A DNA stretch of 64,000 nt from a bacterium (lineage in GTDB: Bacteria > Auribacterota > Auribacteria > Auribacterales > Auribacteraceae), in NCBI GenBank assembly GCA_018435605.1, contig JAHDNF010000006.1:62001-126000 (forward strand), read 5' to 3'. Both the position numbers and the translations under genes were made by a program. This document shows positions 53,747 to 63,164 of the stretch, in pieces; position 1 is the first letter of the stretch, and each line of letters begins with the position of its first letter. Under the pieces are notes generated by a model, which searched no databases, was not told where the DNA came from, and was given only the letters and a program-made list of their open reading frames with translations.

Positions 53747-53807
53747 GAACCGAATCACCTTTTTTTACGTATTATCGTTCGTTTCAGCTGTTTGCTTTTG
53801 ATGGTGA

Positions 53808-54797
53808 TCATGTAGCAAGAGCTGTGATAGCAACGGTATTTACTATGTCGGACACACTGCATCCGCGCGACAGGTCGTTAACCGGACGGGCGGTACCTTG
53901 TACCACCGGTCCTATGGCTTCGGCTTTCGCCAGACGCTGAACTGCTTTGTATGCGATATTTCCGGAGTTCAGATCGGGAAATACAAAAACATTGGCTTTG
54001 CCTTCAAGTGGGCTGTCCGGGGCTTTTTTCTTTGCCACTCCCGGAACAATCGCAGTGTCGAATTGGATTTCGCCGTCGATGATGATTTCCGGATGAGATT
54101 TTTTTACCAAGTCGGTAGCTGTTTTTACCTTATCTAACGAAGGATGGGAAGCGCTTCCTTTAGTGGAAAATGACAGCATAGCTACTTTAGGTTCCACGCC
54201 TAGTATTTTTTTGCAGTTTTGAGCTGAACAGACGGCGATTTCTGCCAGTTGTTCCGCTGTCGGGTCGGGCACGACTGCGCAATCGGCGAAAATCAGAGAA
54301 CCGTTTACGCCGAACGAGTTGTCCGGTACTACCATAAGAAAATAGCTCGATACGGTTTTTATTCCCGGTGCGGTTTTGATGATCTGTATTGCAGGACGAA
54401 GCGTATCGCCGGTGGTGGCTATTGATCCGGCGACATAACCGTCGGCATAACCTTCGGCCACCACCATGGCGGCAAAAAAGATGCTGTTTTGCGTGGCTGT
54501 GGCGGCTGATTCCTTGCTAAGTCCTTTGTCTTTGCGCATTTCATAATATTTCGTAGCGAAAGAGTCTTTGTACCGCGGGTCGTTTACCGATAGGATTTCA
54601 GCGCCTTCAAGAGATATTCCTTGTTCTTTGGCTTTTGCGAGAACAGTATTTTTTTCACCGATCAGAATGATATTTGCGATTTTGTTTTTGACGAGTTCCA
54701 CAGTCGCTTCCAGTACCCGTGGGTCTTCCGATTCAGGAAGAACTATTGTTTTATATAAAGATTGTGCTTTAGAGCGGATTTCATCGATGATACTCAT
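53808..54797 (-). CDS. pta: Phosphate acetyltransferase
   Basis: 329 residues, the short single-domain PTA type. [14 protein letters not shown] opens it; [85 protein letters not shown] and [17 protein letters not shown] follow in order. It converts acetyl-CoA and phosphate to acetyl phosphate and CoA. The start overlaps the ackA stop by 4 bp; together they make ATP by substrate-level phosphorylation. Confidence 0.96.
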   Translation of the reverse strand: MSIIDEIRSKAQSLYKTIVLPESEDPRVLEATVELVKNKIANIILIGEKNTVLAKAKEQGISLEGAEILSVNDPRYKDSFATKYYEMRKDKGLSKESAATATQNSIFFAAMVVAEGYADGYVAGSIATTGDTLRPAIQIIKTAPGIKTVSSYFLMVVPDNSFGVNGSLIFADCAVVPDPTAEQLAEIAVCSAQNCKKILGVEPKVAMLSFSTKGSASHPSLDKVKTATDLVKKSHPEIIIDGEIQFDTAIVPGVAKKKAPDSPLEGKANVFVFPDLNSGNIAYKAVQRLAKAEAIGPVVQGTARPVNDLSRGCSVSDIVNTVAITALAT

Positions 54798-55993
54798 TTC
54801 TTGTCTCCTACTATTCTTTTGGTTTCGCGTGCGATCACCAATTCTTCATTGGTGGGTATACAAAAGACTTTTACTTTTGAATCGGGTTTGCTGAGTTCTG
54901 CCAGTCCGCGTGATTGAGCGTTTTTGTCTTTATCGAACTTTATGCCCATATATTCCATGCCTTCGGAACTGATTTCACGAACTAGCGCGCAATTCTCGCC
55001 GATTCCTCCTGTAAAGACTAGAGCGTCTATTCCGCCTAACGCCGCGGCATAGGCGCCGATATATTTTTTTAAACGATACGCAAAGATGTCTATGGCCAGT
55101 TTTGCTCGCGGATCCGAAGCGCTGGCTTCTGTCAAATCTTTCATGTCGTTGGATACACCCGATATTCCCATTAAGCCGCTGTGTTTGTTCAACAGAGTAT
55201 TTGCTTCCTGAAGGCTAAGTTCTTCTTTGGCTATAACAAAGGTGATGATAGATGTATCGATATCACCGCAACGTGTGCCCATAACCAATCCTTCAAGAGG
55301 AGTAAACCCCATGGATGTATCGATAACCCTGCCTTTTTTGATGGCGGTGATACTGCATCCGTTGCCGAGGTGTGCTGTTATGATGTTGAGTTGGTCATAC
55401 GGTTTGCCCATTATTTCCGCGCATTGTTGCGCTACGAAATAGTGCGACGTGCCGTGAAATCCGTAACGCCGTATTTTATATCGTTTGTATAAAACATAAG
55501 GGAGAGGATAGATATATGATTCCGGCGGCATGGTTTGATGAAAAGCCGTATCGAATACCGCTATTTGCGGAACATCGGGGAACAATCTTTGACATACTTC
55601 GATACCTTTTATGTTGTGCGGGTTGTGCAGTGGGGCAAGATCGATCAGGTTGCGTATTTCCGTAAGCACAGCGTTGTCTATAAGAACCGCGTCCGAGTAC
55701 GATTCGCCGCCGTGTACTACCCTATGCCCGACAGCCTTGATGTCGCTTTTGTCTTTGATAATACCAAGGTCTTTACACATCAAAGACTGCACAACTTTTT
55801 CCAAAGCGGTCTGGTGGTCTAATATTTCAAAAACGTTTTTGATTTTATCTTTACCGGGGATGTCTAGGTTCAGGATTGCCGATCTAGTACCGATTTTCTC
55901 GACGCTTCCTTTAACGAGGAGTTTTTCGGTTTCCATGTCGAGCAACTGGAATTTAATTGAAGAACTGCCGCAGTTTACAACGAGAATGTTCAT
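54794..55993 (-). CDS. ackA: Acetate kinase
   Basis: 399 residues from ATG 55993, which has GGAG nine bases upstream. [83 protein letters not shown] and [15 protein letters not shown] are all canonical. It forms ATP and acetate from acetyl phosphate. It overlaps the hbd-like gene by 4 bp upstream and pta by 4 bp downstream. Confidence 0.97.
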   Translation of the reverse strand: MNILVVNCGSSSIKFQLLDMETEKLLVKGSVEKIGTRSAILNLDIPGKDKIKNVFEILDHQTALEKVVQSLMCKDLGIIKDKSDIKAVGHRVVHGGESYSDAVLIDNAVLTEIRNLIDLAPLHNPHNIKGIEVCQRLFPDVPQIAVFDTAFHQTMPPESYIYPLPYVLYKRYKIRRYGFHGTSHYFVAQQCAEIMGKPYDQLNIITAHLGNGCSITAIKKGRVIDTSMGFTPLEGLVMGTRCGDIDTSIITFVIAKEELSLQEANTLLNKHSGLMGISGVSNDMKDLTEASASDPRAKLAIDIFAYRLKKYIGAYAAALGGIDALVFTGGIGENCALVREISSEGMEYMGIKFDKDKNAQSRGLAELSKPDSKVKVFCIPTNEELVIARETKRIVGDKK

Positions 55994-56901
55994 ATATTGA
56001 AACTCCATTTCTTTAATTGACCTAGCGCCCCGATGCCAATTCGTTTACCGTTTTCGTCATATTGATAAAACCCGCGTCCTGTTTTTCTGCCCAGATGTCC
56101 GGCGCGAACCAGTTTGGCAAGCAACGGACAAGGCCGCTGACCGAGTTCCTTGCACATATATTCCATCCATACCAGTACTAGGTCAAGCCCTATACGGTCG
56201 GCAATCTGAAACGGTCCGCGTTCCATGGAATAGCCCAGTTTCATGGATATATCTATGTCTTCGATGGATGCCACTCCTTCCATTGCGATGAACATTGCTT
56301 CGTTAAGCATGTTTACTAACATGCGTATCGTAACGTATCCGGCTGATTCCGATATTTCTACAGTGGTTTTTCCCAGTTTGCTTTGGAGAAACGATTTTAT
56401 TGTATTTACTGTTTCCATTGAAGTGGTCAATCCGCCGATAACTTCGGCGAGTTCTACACGTACAAAAGGAGGCAACATGATAATTCCGGCTACTTTATCG
56501 GGACGGCTGGTTGTGTTTGCTATCTCTGTGATGCTCAATATGGCTGTATGACTGATTAATATGGTTTCGGCGGGCATGATATTGTCAAGTTCAAGAAAAA
56601 TCTCTTTATTCAGTTCGAGATCTTCGCGGACAGTAACGAATACCATCTGGCATCGTTTGTCGATCTGGGAAATTTCGGTAATACCGTTGATTCGTGCGAG
56701 AGCCGCTTTTTTTTCGCTTTCGGTCAGACCCCATTTCAAAATAAGCTGGTCGAGTTCTTCCGAGATGAGCCGTAATCCGCGGCTGAGCGTCTCTTTGTTG
56801 AGCTCAACTAGCACAACATTTATCCCGTTGAGCGCCATGGTCTTGGCAAACCCGCGTCCTGCGGTGCTTGCACCGATAATACCTACATCGGTAATTTCCA
56901 T
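55990..56901 (-). CDS. 3-hydroxyacyl-CoA dehydrogenase homologue lacking catalytic residues
   Basis: 303 residues with both domains of the 3-hydroxybutyryl-CoA dehydrogenase family: Rossmann VGIIGASTAGRGFAKTMALN, SITEIANTTSRPDKVAG, and C-terminal VASIEDIDISMKLGYSMERG, PCPLLAKLVRAG, LGRKTGRGFYQYDENGK. Catalytic positions are lost: the NTS Ser is Ala in SHTAIL, the His of GMHFFNP is Ile in GIIMLPP, and the Asn of the FVVNR helix is Ile in YVTIR. The glycine turn is GASTAG instead of GAGxMG. It is probably a binding or regulatory protein, or has changed chemistry. It is coupled to ackA-pta. Confidence 0.85.
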   Translation of the reverse strand: MEITDVGIIGASTAGRGFAKTMALNGINVVLVELNKETLSRGLRLISEELDQLILKWGLTESEKKAALARINGITEISQIDKRCQMVFVTVREDLELNKEIFLELDNIMPAETILISHTAILSITEIANTTSRPDKVAGIIMLPPFVRVELAEVIGGLTTSMETVNTIKSFLQSKLGKTTVEISESAGYVTIRMLVNMLNEAMFIAMEGVASIEDIDISMKLGYSMERGPFQIADRIGLDLVLVWMEYMCKELGQRPCPLLAKLVRAGHLGRKTGRGFYQYDENGKRIGIGALGQLKKWSFNI

Positions 56902-56920
56902 CGATATTCTCCTTGTTGTA

Positions 56921-56950
56921 TTGACAGTTTTTTTACGTATAAGGTATACT
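56921..56950 (+). promoter_or_regulatory. Sigma-70-type promoter facing the exporter operon
   Basis: TTGACA (56921-56926), 18-bp spacer, TATACT (56945-56950). It would start a transcript about 170 nt before the adaptor gene at 57126 and overlap the leader of the opposing operon. Confidence 0.5.
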
Positions 56951-57016
56951 TGATTTTATTTAACCAATATATCTGATGAAAAAATAAACACAAAAACGGG
57001 AAAATTTTAGGAGTGT

Positions 57017-57046
57017 ATTATAGAAGAATCGCCTCTTGTTTGTAAA
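57017..57046 (-). promoter_or_regulatory. Putative promoter of the hbd-like/ackA/pta operon
   Basis: On the - strand, TTTACA (complement of 57041-57046), 18-bp spacer, TATAAT (complement of 57017-57022). Leader of about 110 nt to the ATG at 56901. Confidence 0.5.
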
Positions 57047-57125
57047 CCCTAAATTTGACATTAACATGTTCTTGCCTTGCAAAAAAAAGATTACAGCCCA
57101 AAAAAATTATTAAAGGATCAAAATT

Positions 57126-58283
57126 ATGTTTATAAAACGATTCTTAAGCATAACTTGGAAAATAATTGCAGTTGTGTTGGCGTTATTGTTTTTTATTAAT
57201 AAGTTTTATTTTGCGCCGGTGCCGGTGGAACATTATGTAGTTGAGACGGGTTCGATCACTGCGCAGGTAATGGGAACCGGAACTCTTGAGGCGCGGATAA
57301 GCGCCATCATAAGCGCCAAAATATCCGGACGGATATCCGATATTTTAGTTGATCAAGGCGATTACGTAAGTAAAGGCCGGCTTTTAGCTAAACTTGATGA
57401 CAGAGATCTCAAAGCGCAGGTGGAAGTGGCTCAAGCGGAACTAGGTGCGGCAATCGCCGGTGTGGATAGAGCCGAGGCTGATATAGTCAGTTCGAAAGCA
57501 GTTGCTTTGAACGCCCGCACTTTTTACAACAGAAAGGTCTTGCTTGCCAAAGAGCAAGTTGCCAGCGAAGAAGATCTTGATAATGCTACACAACAGCGTG
57601 ATGTGGCTGAGGCTCAACTTCATAGAGCTGAACTTGCAAAAATAGAAATGGAGCGTCTAGTCCTTAAGGCTGAGAAATCCCTTATGTATTATCAGGAAAA
57701 GATGGCCGATACTCAAATTTATGCTCCTTTTGACGGTTTGATTATTGGGCGTGATATAGACCCCGGTACAGTTATTGTGCCGGGTAGTTCGATACTTCAA
57801 ATTATCTCTACCGATCAGATGTGGATATCGGCATGGGTAGATGAATCCGTGGTATCTCAGGTTGCTGTTGACCAACCTGCCTGCATAGTATTCCGTTCGG
57901 AACCGGAAAAATCATATAAGGGGTCGGTTGCACGGATTTCTCCTCTTGCAGATAGAGAAACCCGTGAGTTTCAGGTCGATGTACTTGTTAAAGAACTTCC
58001 TTCTGTATGGGCGGTAGGACAACGGGCTGAAGTGTATATTATGGTTGCAAATAAGGATGATGTGTTGCTGGTGCCTCAACATACGATATTATGGAGAAAT
58101 GGAAAATCCGGATTGTATATCATGAACAATGAAGGCAAAGCGCAATGGAGGAATATTGAATTGGGCTTGAGGGGTGAAAAATTGGTTGAGGTAGTTTCCG
58201 GCGTCAATAATAATGATGTTGTAATTAAGCCGTCCGACCCTAAAAAATCATTGAATGAAAATCGGTCTGTGAGGCTTAAATGA
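57126..58283 (+). CDS. Periplasmic adaptor (membrane fusion protein) of an ABC exporter
   Basis: 385 residues. One N-terminal membrane anchor (about 8-26), then the HlyD/MacA plan: lipoyl half VMGTGTLEARISAIISAKIS and GRISDILVDQGDYVSKGRLLA, an alpha-hairpin (about 100-185, ARTFYNRKVLLAKEQVASEE), the second lipoyl half DTQIYAPFDGLIIGRDIDPG, then beta-barrel and membrane-proximal domains. It bridges the inner-membrane ABC pump to an outer-membrane channel. Gene order adaptor-permease-ATPase matches DevBCA. No TolC-like channel gene is in the window. Confidence 0.9.
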   Translation: MFIKRFLSITWKIIAVVLALLFFINKFYFAPVPVEHYVVETGSITAQVMGTGTLEARISAIISAKISGRISDILVDQGDYVSKGRLLAKLDDRDLKAQVEVAQAELGAAIAGVDRAEADIVSSKAVALNARTFYNRKVLLAKEQVASEEDLDNATQQRDVAEAQLHRAELAKIEMERLVLKAEKSLMYYQEKMADTQIYAPFDGLIIGRDIDPGTVIVPGSSILQIISTDQMWISAWVDESVVSQVAVDQPACIVFRSEPEKSYKGSVARISPLADRETREFQVDVLVKELPSVWAVGQRAEVYIMVANKDDVLLVPQHTILWRNGKSGLYIMNNEGKAQWRNIELGLRGEKLVEVVSGVNNNDVVIKPSDPKKSLNENRSVRLK

Positions 58284-59491
58284 ATCTTGCCCGGCGGGAT
58301 ATTCAGCATAATATAGGGCGGTTTGTGTTAACTACGGTCGGTTTGGGGTTGTTATTGATGGTGACCATGGGAATGGGCGGTATATATCGCGGTCTGGTGC
58401 AGGAAGCGACGTCTCTGGTTGATAAGATGGACGCGGATTTCTGGGTAGTGCAAAAAAACACAAGAGGACCGTTTGCCGAGATTTCACGAGTGCCTGTCAA
58501 TCTTGAAGACAGGGTGTTGACTGTTCCGGGTGTTATGACTAGCAACGCATTTGTTTCGCACACCATACAGCGCGAACACAGGGGTAAACCGTTGCGAATT
58601 ACCGTTCAGGGTTTGGCATGGCCGCAGGACAAAGGAAGTTGGCTTCCTCTTGTATCCGGTCGCTCGCTGGCTCAGGCGCACTATGAAATGATTGCCGACG
58701 AATCCCTTAAACTGCATCTGGGCGAAAAAATTAAATTCGGCAAAGATGTATACACCGTTGTCGGTTTGACCCGTGCCATGACATCACCGGCTGGTGACGG
58801 GATGGCTTTTTTTACGCTACAGGATTCTCAGGCGATTCAATTTGACATCCCTGCAGAAGCTGTTCGGCTTGAACGGTCAGCTCGTTATGCCCGCGCGCAG
58901 AAAATGGATGTAGGGCGTACATCGCCTCAGACTATAAAACGAGCGCTTGGATCTTCTTCGCAAATACCTGCTCTGGCTATGCCGTCAGTTAGCGCTGTCG
59001 TTGTTAAAGTAAAACCCGGTTTTAACCCTGATTATGTGCAGTCTGTAATTTCTAAATGGCCTGACGTCAGCGTGTATAGTTCCCAAACACAACGGCAATT
59101 CCTTGTAGGCGGGATTGTTGCGCGTTCACGCCGGCAACTCGGACTTTTTCGTATTCTGTTAATAATAGTATCCGCTATCATTATGTCATTGATACTTTAT
59201 ACACTGACTATAGATAAACTTCACGACATTGCCATGCTCAAACTTATAGGCGCTAGGAACAGCGTGATTTTGAATCTTATCATGCAACAGGCTTTATTGC
59301 TAGGGGTTCTCGGATACGCAGTAGCATACATCATCGGTCAATGGGTGTTTCCGTTATTTCCGCGAAGAGTGGTGCTTGTTCCCATCGATCTATGGGTTTT
59401 AGGATTGATTGTCGTAGCGGTTTCTATAATTAGTAGTATGTTAGGAATTTATAAAGCGTTAACAATAGAACCCAACGAGGTTCTGGCATGA
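58280..59491 (+). CDS. ABC transporter permease, DevC/MacB-FtsX type
   Basis: 403 residues. N-terminal membrane helix after LARRDIQHNIGRFVLTTVGL, a periplasmic domain of about 230 residues (MDADFWVVQKNTRGPFAEIS; SFVPLVSGR-like WLPLVSGRSL), then three C-terminal helices with the FtsX motif ILYTLTIDKLHDIAMLKLIG. These mechanotransmission-type permeases do not carry substrate through the inner membrane but drive the adaptor. It overlaps the neighbours by 4 bp on each side (ATGA). Confidence 0.9.
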   Translation: MNLARRDIQHNIGRFVLTTVGLGLLLMVTMGMGGIYRGLVQEATSLVDKMDADFWVVQKNTRGPFAEISRVPVNLEDRVLTVPGVMTSNAFVSHTIQREHRGKPLRITVQGLAWPQDKGSWLPLVSGRSLAQAHYEMIADESLKLHLGEKIKFGKDVYTVVGLTRAMTSPAGDGMAFFTLQDSQAIQFDIPAEAVRLERSARYARAQKMDVGRTSPQTIKRALGSSSQIPALAMPSVSAVVVKVKPGFNPDYVQSVISKWPDVSVYSSQTQRQFLVGGIVARSRRQLGLFRILLIIVSAIIMSLILYTLTIDKLHDIAMLKLIGARNSVILNLIMQQALLLGVLGYAVAYIIGQWVFPLFPRRVVLVPIDLWVLGLIVVAVSIISSMLGIYKALTIEPNEVLA

Positions 59492-60186
59492 ATCGTAATT
59501 CGGTAAGTTCAAATTCTTTGGAAGCGGAATCACTGACAAAAAGATACGGATCTGGGCATACGGAAGTAGTTGCCGTAGGCAATGTAAGTTTAAATGTCGC
59601 TAAAGGTGAGATCGTCGCTTTATTAGGGCCGAGCGGAGCGGGTAAATCGACGTTGTTGACGTTGTTGGGGCTTATTCGTCCTCCCGATACCGGCAGGATA
59701 GTTATAGACGGAAAAATAGTTTTCGAGAACAATCGGGCAAAAGTAAATGTCCGGCGCTTTAGGCGTGAGAAACTTGGGTTTGTGTTTCAAAAAGCGAACC
59801 TTATTCCTTTTCTTACAGCCTTTGAAAATGTTCGTCTCGCAATGGATATAAATGATCAGCCGGCTAAAGTTTCGCGGAAACGCTCTAAAGAGCTGTTGGA
59901 GTATCTGGGAGTGGCTGAGCGGGCGCAACATCTGCCGTGCAAACTATCTGGCGGAGAGCAACAACGAGTTGCGGTCGCCCGTGCTCTGGCCAATAGTCCG
60001 AGTCTAATTCTTGCAGATGAACCGACAGCCGCTTTGGACAGTGTGCGCGGCAGGCAGGTGATGGAGTTATTCCGCAAGGTCGCTCACGAACAACATGCTG
60101 GAATAATCGTGGTTACGCACGATCATCGGGCGTTGGATGTTTTTGACAGAACTATTGAAATGGAAGACGGCAAATTGAAGCGTTAA
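59488..60186 (+). CDS. ABC transporter ATP-binding protein, LolD/MacB/DevA type
   Basis: 232 residues. Walker [12 protein letters not shown]-loop [18 protein letters not shown], signature [15 protein letters not shown], Walker [13 protein letters not shown] and the switch His in VVTHDHRAL. The pattern SGGEQQR with LIPFLTA-E-N-V is that of the MacB/LolD subgroup. It powers the exporter with the two preceding proteins. The C-terminal end is short, with no accessory domain. Confidence 0.95.
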   Translation: MNRNSVSSNSLEAESLTKRYGSGHTEVVAVGNVSLNVAKGEIVALLGPSGAGKSTLLTLLGLIRPPDTGRIVIDGKIVFENNRAKVNVRRFRREKLGFVFQKANLIPFLTAFENVRLAMDINDQPAKVSRKRSKELLEYLGVAERAQHLPCKLSGGEQQRVAVARALANSPSLILADEPTAALDSVRGRQVMELFRKVAHEQHAGIIVVTHDHRALDVFDRTIEMEDGKLKR

Positions 60187-60246
60187 GAATAAAAGCCATA
60201 TCATTATGAATAATTTATTATCGGCAATCATAAAGGAGGGTTTTTG

Positions 60247-61620
60247 ATGTATAATTTACGATGTTTATTTTCAGTTTTTGGGGTGGTCACGTGTTTTTTT
60301 TTAACAGTGCGTGTGTATGCGGATTCGCCAAAGATTACCGAATTGAATGGAGACGTACGGCATAAGCAAGAATCTTCCGATACATGGCAGTCTGCGAAGG
60401 CAGGAGTGGAGTTGGCTTCCAGTGATTCTCTGAAAACCGGTGTTGAGTCTAATGTCGATGTTGCGTTTGATCTGGTCAACCTATTCAGGTTACAGCCGGA
60501 ATCTGAATTGATAGTAGGAAAAATTCCCGAATCTTTGGATGAAGGGGCTGGTGTTGAGCGGTTGTACAGATTCAGTTTGTTGGGCGGAAGTATGATAAGT
60601 AAACTCGACAAGTTGCCGAAGGAAACCCGTTACGAAGTAGAGACACCGGTTGCCATTGCCGGAGCAAGAGGCACGGCTTTTGTAGTTAGGGCGTCGTCGG
60701 AAGGTTGTCAGTTTACCGCTTTGGAGAACAATATTGAGATACAGTGCAGGGCTAGCCGTCAAAAACAGGTTGTTGCCGGTCCATACCGTCAGGTTTCCGT
60801 TGCTACATGGGAAACCGTATCCATGTCTGCGGAAGGTACCGGCGTTTTGTCGGAAGCGATTTTAGGCAAAATGATAGGCGAATCTATGGATAAAATATAT
60901 ATCAGGGCGGAAGGAACTAGCGGTAAACACCCTGAAATAGAGGATGTTCAAAAGCGGGAATCGCTCATGCGCATTGAAGCGCGCCGTAACGCCGAAGATC
61001 AGTTGGCGGGAATGATTACCGAAATCAAAATCGGGCCGGAAAAAAATCTGGCGGATATGCTGTTCGATGATACCGCTCTTGCCGGAAAATTGTTTCAGAT
61101 GGTATCCGAGGCGTCGGTCGTTGAAACGGTATCAAATGACGACGGTACGGTAACAGTGATCTTGCAGTTGGGTTTAGAGCAGATACAGCGGATGTGCAAG
61201 GAAAAACTCAATGTCTGGAAATCTGTGCGTCAGATATCTCGTTCGCAGTATATGCAGGATTATCCGGCGGTTGCTAGGGTAACCACGGAACGAGCCGCGA
61301 AGCTGGACGCATATCGCCGCCTAGCTGAAAAGATTTACGGAACGGTGATTACATCAGATACTAGAGTACGCGACATGACGCTTGAAAGAGATACTGTTAC
61401 CAATGTGGTCGAAGGAATGGTTCAGGGCGCAAAGGTGGTGCAGACAACCTATTATTCCGACGGTTCGGTCAAGGTAATGATGGTGATTGACGGTTCTTTG
61501 GTTAAAAATCGTCTATCCGAAGCATCTTCAATTGATATGGGGTTGCATTACGTATCGTCGCCGGAATTGATCTCATATACCGATTACCGCTTTTTTGAAG
61601 TGCTTAGAGAAATGGAATAA
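60247..61620 (+). CDS. Secreted FecR-domain protein with LPP20-like repeats
   Basis: 457 residues from ATG 60247 (GGAGGG six bases before). Signal peptide to about VRVYADS. About 25-190 is FecR-like: ITELNGDVRHK, DSLKTGVESNVDVAFDLVNL, VETPVAIAGARGTAFVV. About 215-330 and 345-440 hold two LPP20-like units: SLMRIEARRNAEDQLAGMIT and TTERAAKLDAYRRLAEKIYG, each followed by a V-x-V-x-x strand pair. FecR domains here are probably periplasmic structural modules, as there is no sigma factor partner. It may be the cargo or an accessory of the exporter encoded just upstream. Confidence 0.75.
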   Translation: MYNLRCLFSVFGVVTCFFLTVRVYADSPKITELNGDVRHKQESSDTWQSAKAGVELASSDSLKTGVESNVDVAFDLVNLFRLQPESELIVGKIPESLDEGAGVERLYRFSLLGGSMISKLDKLPKETRYEVETPVAIAGARGTAFVVRASSEGCQFTALENNIEIQCRASRQKQVVAGPYRQVSVATWETVSMSAEGTGVLSEAILGKMIGESMDKIYIRAEGTSGKHPEIEDVQKRESLMRIEARRNAEDQLAGMITEIKIGPEKNLADMLFDDTALAGKLFQMVSEASVVETVSNDDGTVTVILQLGLEQIQRMCKEKLNVWKSVRQISRSQYMQDYPAVARVTTERAAKLDAYRRLAEKIYGTVITSDTRVRDMTLERDTVTNVVEGMVQGAKVVQTTYYSDGSVKVMMVIDGSLVKNRLSEASSIDMGLHYVSSPELISYTDYRFFEVLREME

Positions 61621-61626
61621 AACGTA

Positions 61627-62163
61627 ATGAACCGTTCTGCTAAAGGCATTTGTATTATATATATCGGTAACGGAAAAGGAAAAACCACTGCGGCGTTAGG
61701 TCTTGCCTGCAGGTGTATCGGGCAGGGCGGAAGTGTATGTATCTGCCAGTTTCTCAAATCGGACAAAACTACAGGTGAAGCGAAGTTTTTTTCAGACATG
61801 CCTTCCTCGGAAATACATGTATTGGGAAGAGGTTTTGTTACCGATTCGCTTTCGCAGAAAGAAAGAGAAAAACATTGTCAGGCGGCGTGTGATGCGGTAA
61901 AGTTACTTGAAGAAAAACTGTTGTCCGCAAGATACCGGCTGGTGATTGCCGATGAACTGCTTGACGCTGTCGCGTTGGGTTTTGTTGATGTGGACACAGT
62001 AGTGCGCTTGCAGTCGAATCTTTCGCCGGGAACTACTCTTGTAATAACCGGACGTACCGCTACGCAGAGCATTTTGGATCAGGCCGATACGGTTACGGAA
62101 ATGAAAGAGGTCAAGCATCATTATCAAAAAGGTATAAAAGCTGTCAGGGGGATAGAATATTGA
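61627..62163 (+). CDS. cobO: Cob(I)alamin/cobyrinate adenosyltransferase (CobO/BtuR)
   Basis: 178 residues. P-loop IYIGNGKGKTTAALGLACRC, CICQFLKSDKTTGEAKFF, LVIADELLDAVALGF and LVITGRTATQSILDQADTV match the CobA/CobO/BtuR family. The usual stretch is DE-x-x-x-A-L, which is kept. It attaches the 5'-deoxyadenosyl group to Co(I) corrinoids, making the cofactor that NrdJ needs. No other B12 synthesis genes are in the window, so it may serve corrinoid salvage. It shares one base with the next ATG. Confidence 0.93.
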   Translation: MNRSAKGICIIYIGNGKGKTTAALGLACRCIGQGGSVCICQFLKSDKTTGEAKFFSDMPSSEIHVLGRGFVTDSLSQKEREKHCQAACDAVKLLEEKLLSARYRLVIADELLDAVALGFVDVDTVVRLQSNLSPGTTLVITGRTATQSILDQADTVTEMKEVKHHYQKGIKAVRGIEY

Positions 62164-63149
62164 TGAATAAAGCGCAGTTCTGGGAGCCCGCAGGCGGTAT
62201 GTCAGTCCAGTGTCATTTGTGTCCGCACAACTGTATTATTCAGGAAAACAGGCACGGCATCTGCAAAATTCGGGTGAATAAAGAAGGGATACTATACGCT
62301 CGTGAATACGGCAGAGTAGTTTCCATGTCTATAGACCCGATGGAAAAAAAACCGCTGTATCATTTTTATCCCGGGTCGGATATCCTATCGGTGGGGGCGA
62401 ACGGCTGTAATTTTTCCTGCGAATTTTGCCAGAATTGGCAGGTATCGCAGTACGATCAGCCTACACGATATGTTGCTCCTGAAGAACTGATTAATGTGGC
62501 TCTCAAGCATCAATCTGTCGGAATAGCATATACTTATACCGAACCGCTGATATGGTTTGAATATGTTTACGATTGCAGTAAGCTGGCAAATGAAAAAGGA
62601 TTGAAAAATGTACTCGTTACGAACGGGTATATCAATCCAAAGCCTGCGCGCGAATTACTGCCGTATATCGACGCGCTAAACATAGATTTAAAATCCATAG
62701 ACCCCGACTTTTATGTAAATCTATGCGGTGGAAAAATAGAGCCGGTGAAGGCTTTTATAAAACAAGCATCAAAACAGGCGCATGTGGAGTTGACCAATCT
62801 GGTTATACCTACGAAAAATGACAGTGACGATCAACTGGATGAATTGTGCCGGTTCGTTGCATCTGTGGATGAAAACATACCGCTTCATTTTTCCGCATAT
62901 TTTCCTCAATATAAAATGGATGTTCCTCGTACGCCGGTCGAGACTTTGTTAAAGGCGCGTAAAATTGCTCAGAAATATTTGCGGTATGTATATTTGGGAA
63001 ATGTTCACACATCTGTTGGAACCAATACGGTCTGTCCCGGTTGCGGAGCTTTGCTGATAGAGCGAAACGGTTATGACACTCATTTGAAAAATATACATAA
63101 CGGCAGATGCGGTCAATGTAATAAATCGATACCTATAGCAGGCGTGTAA
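62163..63149 (+). CDS. amrS: AmmeMemoRadiSam-system radical SAM enzyme AmrS
   Basis: 328 residues from ATG 62163; a TTG one codon earlier has slightly better spacing to AGGGGG. N-terminal Cys pair CHLCPHNC, radical SAM core GCNFSCEFCQNWQVSQYDQP (CxxxCxxC), then SVGIAYTYTEPLIWFEYVYD, VLVTNGYINPKPARELLPYI and DALNIDLKS, and a C-terminal ribbon CPGCGALL...CGQCNKS. AmrS is usually encoded with AMMECR1 and Memo homologues, neither of which is visible here. The reaction is unknown. Confidence 0.92.
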   Translation: MNKAQFWEPAGGMSVQCHLCPHNCIIQENRHGICKIRVNKEGILYAREYGRVVSMSIDPMEKKPLYHFYPGSDILSVGANGCNFSCEFCQNWQVSQYDQPTRYVAPEELINVALKHQSVGIAYTYTEPLIWFEYVYDCSKLANEKGLKNVLVTNGYINPKPARELLPYIDALNIDLKSIDPDFYVNLCGGKIEPVKAFIKQASKQAHVELTNLVIPTKNDSDDQLDELCRFVASVDENIPLHFSAYFPQYKMDVPRTPVETLLKARKIAQKYLRYVYLGNVHTSVGTNTVCPGCGALLIERNGYDTHLKNIHNGRCGQCNKSIPIAGV

Positions 63150-63164
63150 GGAGTTAAGTTTTAA

